Shown here one piece after another: positions 61,535 to 64,000 of a stretch of DNA of 64,000 bases. Under the pieces are notes generated by a model. That model was not told where the DNA came from, did no database searches, and was given only the letters and a program-made list of their open reading frames with translations. The position numbers and the translations under genes are program-made. The DNA comes from Bacteroidales bacterium (GTDB lineage: Bacteria > Bacteroidota > Bacteroidia > Bacteroidales > Muribaculaceae): contig SUXJ01000007.1 in NCBI GenBank assembly GCA_015061005.1, forward strand, positions 62,001-126,000, in the 5' to 3' direction. The number at the start of each line of letters is the position of its first letter. The first letter of the stretch is position 1.

Positions 61535-63529
61535 TTATTTTGCAAAGTCAACGCTAAGCCCCATCATGAAGCGCGCCGGATTCAGCGGATGATGAACCAC
61601 CGAGAATTTACCTTTTCCACCAAACAAACCGTCGTTAAAGTGCGAATAAAGCACATAGAATTTCACTCGCTTGAGTTTCATATTAAGATAAACGTCCATC
61701 ATCGGATAACTACCGAGTTTCAATTCTTGCTGATTGGTAAAGCTCATTGTGGCCGGCTGATAGCCATGGGCATAATAGCGAGTGGTGTATGTGCAATCAA
61801 CGCCAAGTTGAGCATAAAGAGTGGCAATCCTAAATTTGATATAAAGGTTTGAATAAACCGTTAAGTCGGGCAATGGAATGACACTCTGATTAGAGGATTT
61901 TTGATAAGTAATCTTATTGTCCCAATGTAAAATGCCGACTTTTAAGCGTTGATCAAGGCTTGCAGAGAAAATTTGAACATTTCCGCCGTGTTGCATCGGC
62001 ATTCCTACGGAATTGAAGTAAACCACGTTCTGAGCATTTTCAAGCCCTGCAGTTAGATAGGTTGATGTATGAGGTATAGCCAACATCCCACCGAAACGCA
62101 AACGCCGGGTTTTGCCGAAGTCATTTTGCCACATGAAATGGTTGCTGACAAACTCACGCAAGAAAAACGATGGTTTGAGATTGGTGAAGTCTATGTAAGC
62201 ACAGAAATTTACCGTGTCGCGCAGCATTCGGAACCGCAAATCAAGATTGCCGTGTGCATCAATCTCACCCGCCTTTGCTCCAGCCACTCCGATTCTTGCA
62301 TCGGCACTATATCGAAGCAATGAACCCTGCTGTTTCGACAGTCTCGCACCAACGAACAGAGAATGCTCGGTTGCCTTGGGACGAATGCCGGTATTGACGT
62401 CAGGGAGAGTGTCGGCGCGCGTTTGGGTGTAATTTGCCCACTCATGCATAGCATAAGCTGCCAACCCGGCCTTGGCATACTTGTTGAAACCTTCCAGAAG
62501 TTCAATACCAATTGCGTTGCTCATGGTCCACTGACGAGTCACATCGTAGGTCTTACCGATGGTAAAATACGTGTTTTCAAAATAATCATCATCGGCAGAA
62601 GCATTATCCACGAATCGATGCTCATCTGAACGCCAATCGAAAGTCCAAAACACCTGACTGACCGGAACAAACACCTCTGTGGAGTCCTCCTCGTTGAATT
62701 TCTTAAAGCCCATACGATAGCGATGCGTCATCCACACCTCATGGCCAATAAGATGACTATGCGCATCCTGAAGATTCACCGGAATTTGCTTGGTATTAAC
62801 CTTAGTACTACCGCCTTGAACCTCAGCCGGATCTGTGATATAACGATCATCCTGAATGCCACCATTCTCCTTGGCAAGCGGATTCCAATTATTGAATATC
62901 GCCATCATCTGATATCGTTCGCCCAAATATGAGCCGCTAAAGCCCCAATTGAAATGCTTCGCTGCCTGCGCTTCATACATACCCCTGCTATATAGATAAC
63001 TGAGGAAACCTCCAACCTGTGCTTTAGAGTTTATATTACCGCTCAAACGCACCTTGAGCCAATCTTGTGTCGTTTCAGAACTACCCCCGGTATTAAAACT
63101 TGCCAGAGTCATTGGAATTCGGGTGTTATAAAACGGAGTTGAGCTGACCGCCGGAATGTATGGTAACATTGCGTCATTAAAGAAGAAATTGGCAGGCTGC
63201 TGACGCTCAAAATAATTCATATTGCGACCCGACCCACCAAGATTCCCCGTAATGGCTGATATGGTCCCATATTGGAATGAGGGAATTGCCACCGATTGTG
63301 CATAGTTCTCCATCGCTGTGTCAACTTGAGCGGCTGTACGATCGGCAAGAATTTCGCTGACGGTCCATGCCTTTTTAGCAGCCACCGCCTCATTCCATTG
63401 CTGCTTGGCCTGCGCGGAAGTTCCTGTATGCGACTCTCTGCCTCCGGACGAAGACATCATTTGCTGCGCAGCCGCTGTAAAAGCGACCGCCACAACCATT
63501 AACCCAAATATTCGCAATCTACGAACCAT
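61535..63529 (-). CDS. Putative outer-membrane porin (Porin_10 type)
   Basis: The start at 63529 (MVRRLRIFGLMVVAVAFTAAAQ) gives a signal peptide; the track start is 12 bp further out, between the -7 box and this ATG. The 664-aa protein resembles the Bacteroidetes putative porin family: an N-terminal region with QYGTISAITGNLGGSGRNMNYFERQ, then many amphipathic beta strands (VRLSGNINSKAQVGGFLSYLYSR) and a C-terminal strand ending in MMGLSVDFAK. Its cargo is unknown. The terminal residues fit an outer-membrane barrel. Confidence 0.8.
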   Translation of the reverse strand: MVRRLRIFGLMVVAVAFTAAAQQMMSSSGGRESHTGTSAQAKQQWNEAVAAKKAWTVSEILADRTAAQVDTAMENYAQSVAIPSFQYGTISAITGNLGGSGRNMNYFERQQPANFFFNDAMLPYIPAVSSTPFYNTRIPMTLASFNTGGSSETTQDWLKVRLSGNINSKAQVGGFLSYLYSRGMYEAQAAKHFNWGFSGSYLGERYQMMAIFNNWNPLAKENGGIQDDRYITDPAEVQGGSTKVNTKQIPVNLQDAHSHLIGHEVWMTHRYRMGFKKFNEEDSTEVFVPVSQVFWTFDWRSDEHRFVDNASADDDYFENTYFTIGKTYDVTRQWTMSNAIGIELLEGFNKYAKAGLAAYAMHEWANYTQTRADTLPDVNTGIRPKATEHSLFVGARLSKQQGSLLRYSADARIGVAGAKAGEIDAHGNLDLRFRMLRDTVNFCAYIDFTNLKPSFFLREFVSNHFMWQNDFGKTRRLRFGGMLAIPHTSTYLTAGLENAQNVVYFNSVGMPMQHGGNVQIFSASLDQRLKVGILHWDNKITYQKSSNQSVIPLPDLTVYSNLYIKFRIATLYAQLGVDCTYTTRYYAHGYQPATMSFTNQQELKLGSYPMMDVYLNMKLKRVKFYVLYSHFNDGLFGGKGKFSVVHHPLNPARFMMGLSVDFAK

Positions 63530-63538
63530 TTCTAACTG

Positions 63539-63546
63539 CAAAGTTA
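63539..63546 (-). promoter_or_regulatory. -7 box of the porin gene, 9 nt from the start codon
   Basis: TAACTTTG on the minus strand, followed by CAGTTAGAA and ATG. A near-leaderless message is implied. Confidence 0.6.
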
Positions 63547-63592
63547 TGAAAAATTTAACCGGTTAAACGTATAATAAGCCAAAAAGTTTTGC

Positions 63593-63600
63593 TAAATTTG
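63593..63600 (+). promoter_or_regulatory. -7 box of the epimerase gene, 8 nt from the start codon
   Basis: TAAATTTG, then CAGAAATT and ATG 63609. The porin and epimerase promoters are divergent, back to back. Confidence 0.6.
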
Positions 63601-63608
63601 CAGAAATT

Positions 63609-64000
63609 ATGAAGATTCTGCTAACGGGAGCTGCCGGATTTATCGGAGCAGCAGTATGGCAACGCTTGATTGAAGCGCACCACGTTGTTGTGGGTATTGA
63701 CAATCTCAATGCCTACTATGACCCTACGTTGAAACGCGACAGACTTGCCAACATAAGTCCCTCACCGAATTTTCGCCAAATGGACATTGCCGATAGCGAT
63801 GCCATAACCGCCTTAATGGCCTCGGAAAAGTTTGACATAGTCATTCACCTCGCCGCTCAAGCCGGCGTGAGATATTCATTGGAAAACCCTCATGCCTACA
63901 TTAGCAGTAACATTGTCGGGTTTCTCAACATCATTGAGGGTTGTCGATTCAACGGAGTAAAACACTTGATATATGCGTCATCATCCAGCGTTTACGGACA
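63609..64000 (+). CDS. NAD-dependent epimerase/dehydratase, UDP-glucuronate 4-epimerase-like (3' part outside window)
   Basis: This gene is not in the ORF track because it runs off the end; I translated it from ATG 63609. It starts MKILLTGAAGFIGAAV (Rossmann GxxGxxG). It continues with VVGIDNLNAYYDPTLKRDRL, the typical UDP-glucuronate/UDP-galacturonate epimerase segment, and VIHLAAQAGVRYSLENPHAY and YASSSSVYG at the edge. Such enzymes make sugars for capsule or LPS. About 130 residues are visible; the catalytic YxxxK lies beyond the window. Confidence 0.9.
   Translation, partial: MKILLTGAAGFIGAAVWQRLIEAHHVVVGIDNLNAYYDPTLKRDRLANISPSPNFRQMDIADSDAITALMASEKFDIVIHLAAQAGVRYSLENPHAYISSNIVGFLNIIEGCRFNGVKHLIYASSSSVYG

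Overview
The window reads as a chromosomal segment of a gut-type Bacteroidales, most like Muribaculaceae (inference). Supporting signs are many promoters of the Bacteroidetes form TTG-N19/20-TAnnTTTG, an LpxC-FabZ fusion, a full Bat (aerotolerance) operon, a PorW/SprE lipoprotein of the type IX secretion system (T9SS), BspA-type leucine-rich-repeat (LRR) proteins and a sialidase fusion with a DLQGRRV-type C-terminal tail. I see no phage, insertion sequence or CRISPR array.

Layout. 1-8.6 kb (minus strand): a partial saccharopine-dehydrogenase-like gene, a 1671-aa secreted GH123-like/sialidase fusion, and a 5'-nucleotidase/ferritin/panB cluster. 8.6-16.4 kb (plus): a nucleoside kinase, ligA and a fumarate reductase/succinate dehydrogenase operon whose cytochrome b carries a long acidic, Cys-containing tail. 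16.7-19.9 kb (minus): lpxD, lpxC-fabZ, lpxA for lipid A. 20.0-22.0 kb: an RNA-like cassette (RNA1 + RNA2) followed by a BspA-type LRR lipoprotein. 22.0-26.9 kb: exonuclease III, tRNA-Ala, tRNA-Gly, two glycosyltransferases, a TM2 protein, a DUF2007-Usp fusion and a small HTH protein. 27.1-35.4 kb (minus): moxR, DUF58, a membrane protein, batA, batBC, batD, batE. 35.6-40.4 kb (minus): engB, HU, a membrane HU-LysM protein and porW/sprE. 40.5-47.1 kb (plus): a tightly overlapping run of a PD40 protein, cstA, a PAP2/outer-membrane-like fusion, nitroreductase, DUF2520, KdsC-like and Maf genes. 47.2-51.1 kb (minus): a tolC-hlyD-MFS efflux operon behind two palindromes. 51.5-56.3 kb: serine dehydratase, a CobW GTPase, LD-carboxypeptidase and glutamate dehydrogenase. 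56.4-61.4 kb: two identical tRNA-Asn genes, a second RNA1 + RNA2 cassette, a third structured-RNA candidate and three BspA-type LRR genes, two of which come from a perfect 1320-bp-period tandem duplication. 61.5-64 kb: a putative porin and the start of a UDP-sugar epimerase.

How parts fit together. LpxA/C/D, KdsC-like, the glycosyltransferases, LD-carboxypeptidase and the epimerase serve the cell envelope. PorW and the sorting-like tails of the sialidase and LRR proteins suggest T9SS export. Fumarate reductase, ferritin, Bat, nitroreductase and Usp proteins fit anaerobic respiration and stress handling. The most unusual element is the two-copy noncoding cassette. Each copy has its own promoters, conserved cores and compensatory base changes in predicted helices, and each lies upstream of surface LRR genes. 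I cannot match it to a known RNA family from sequence alone.
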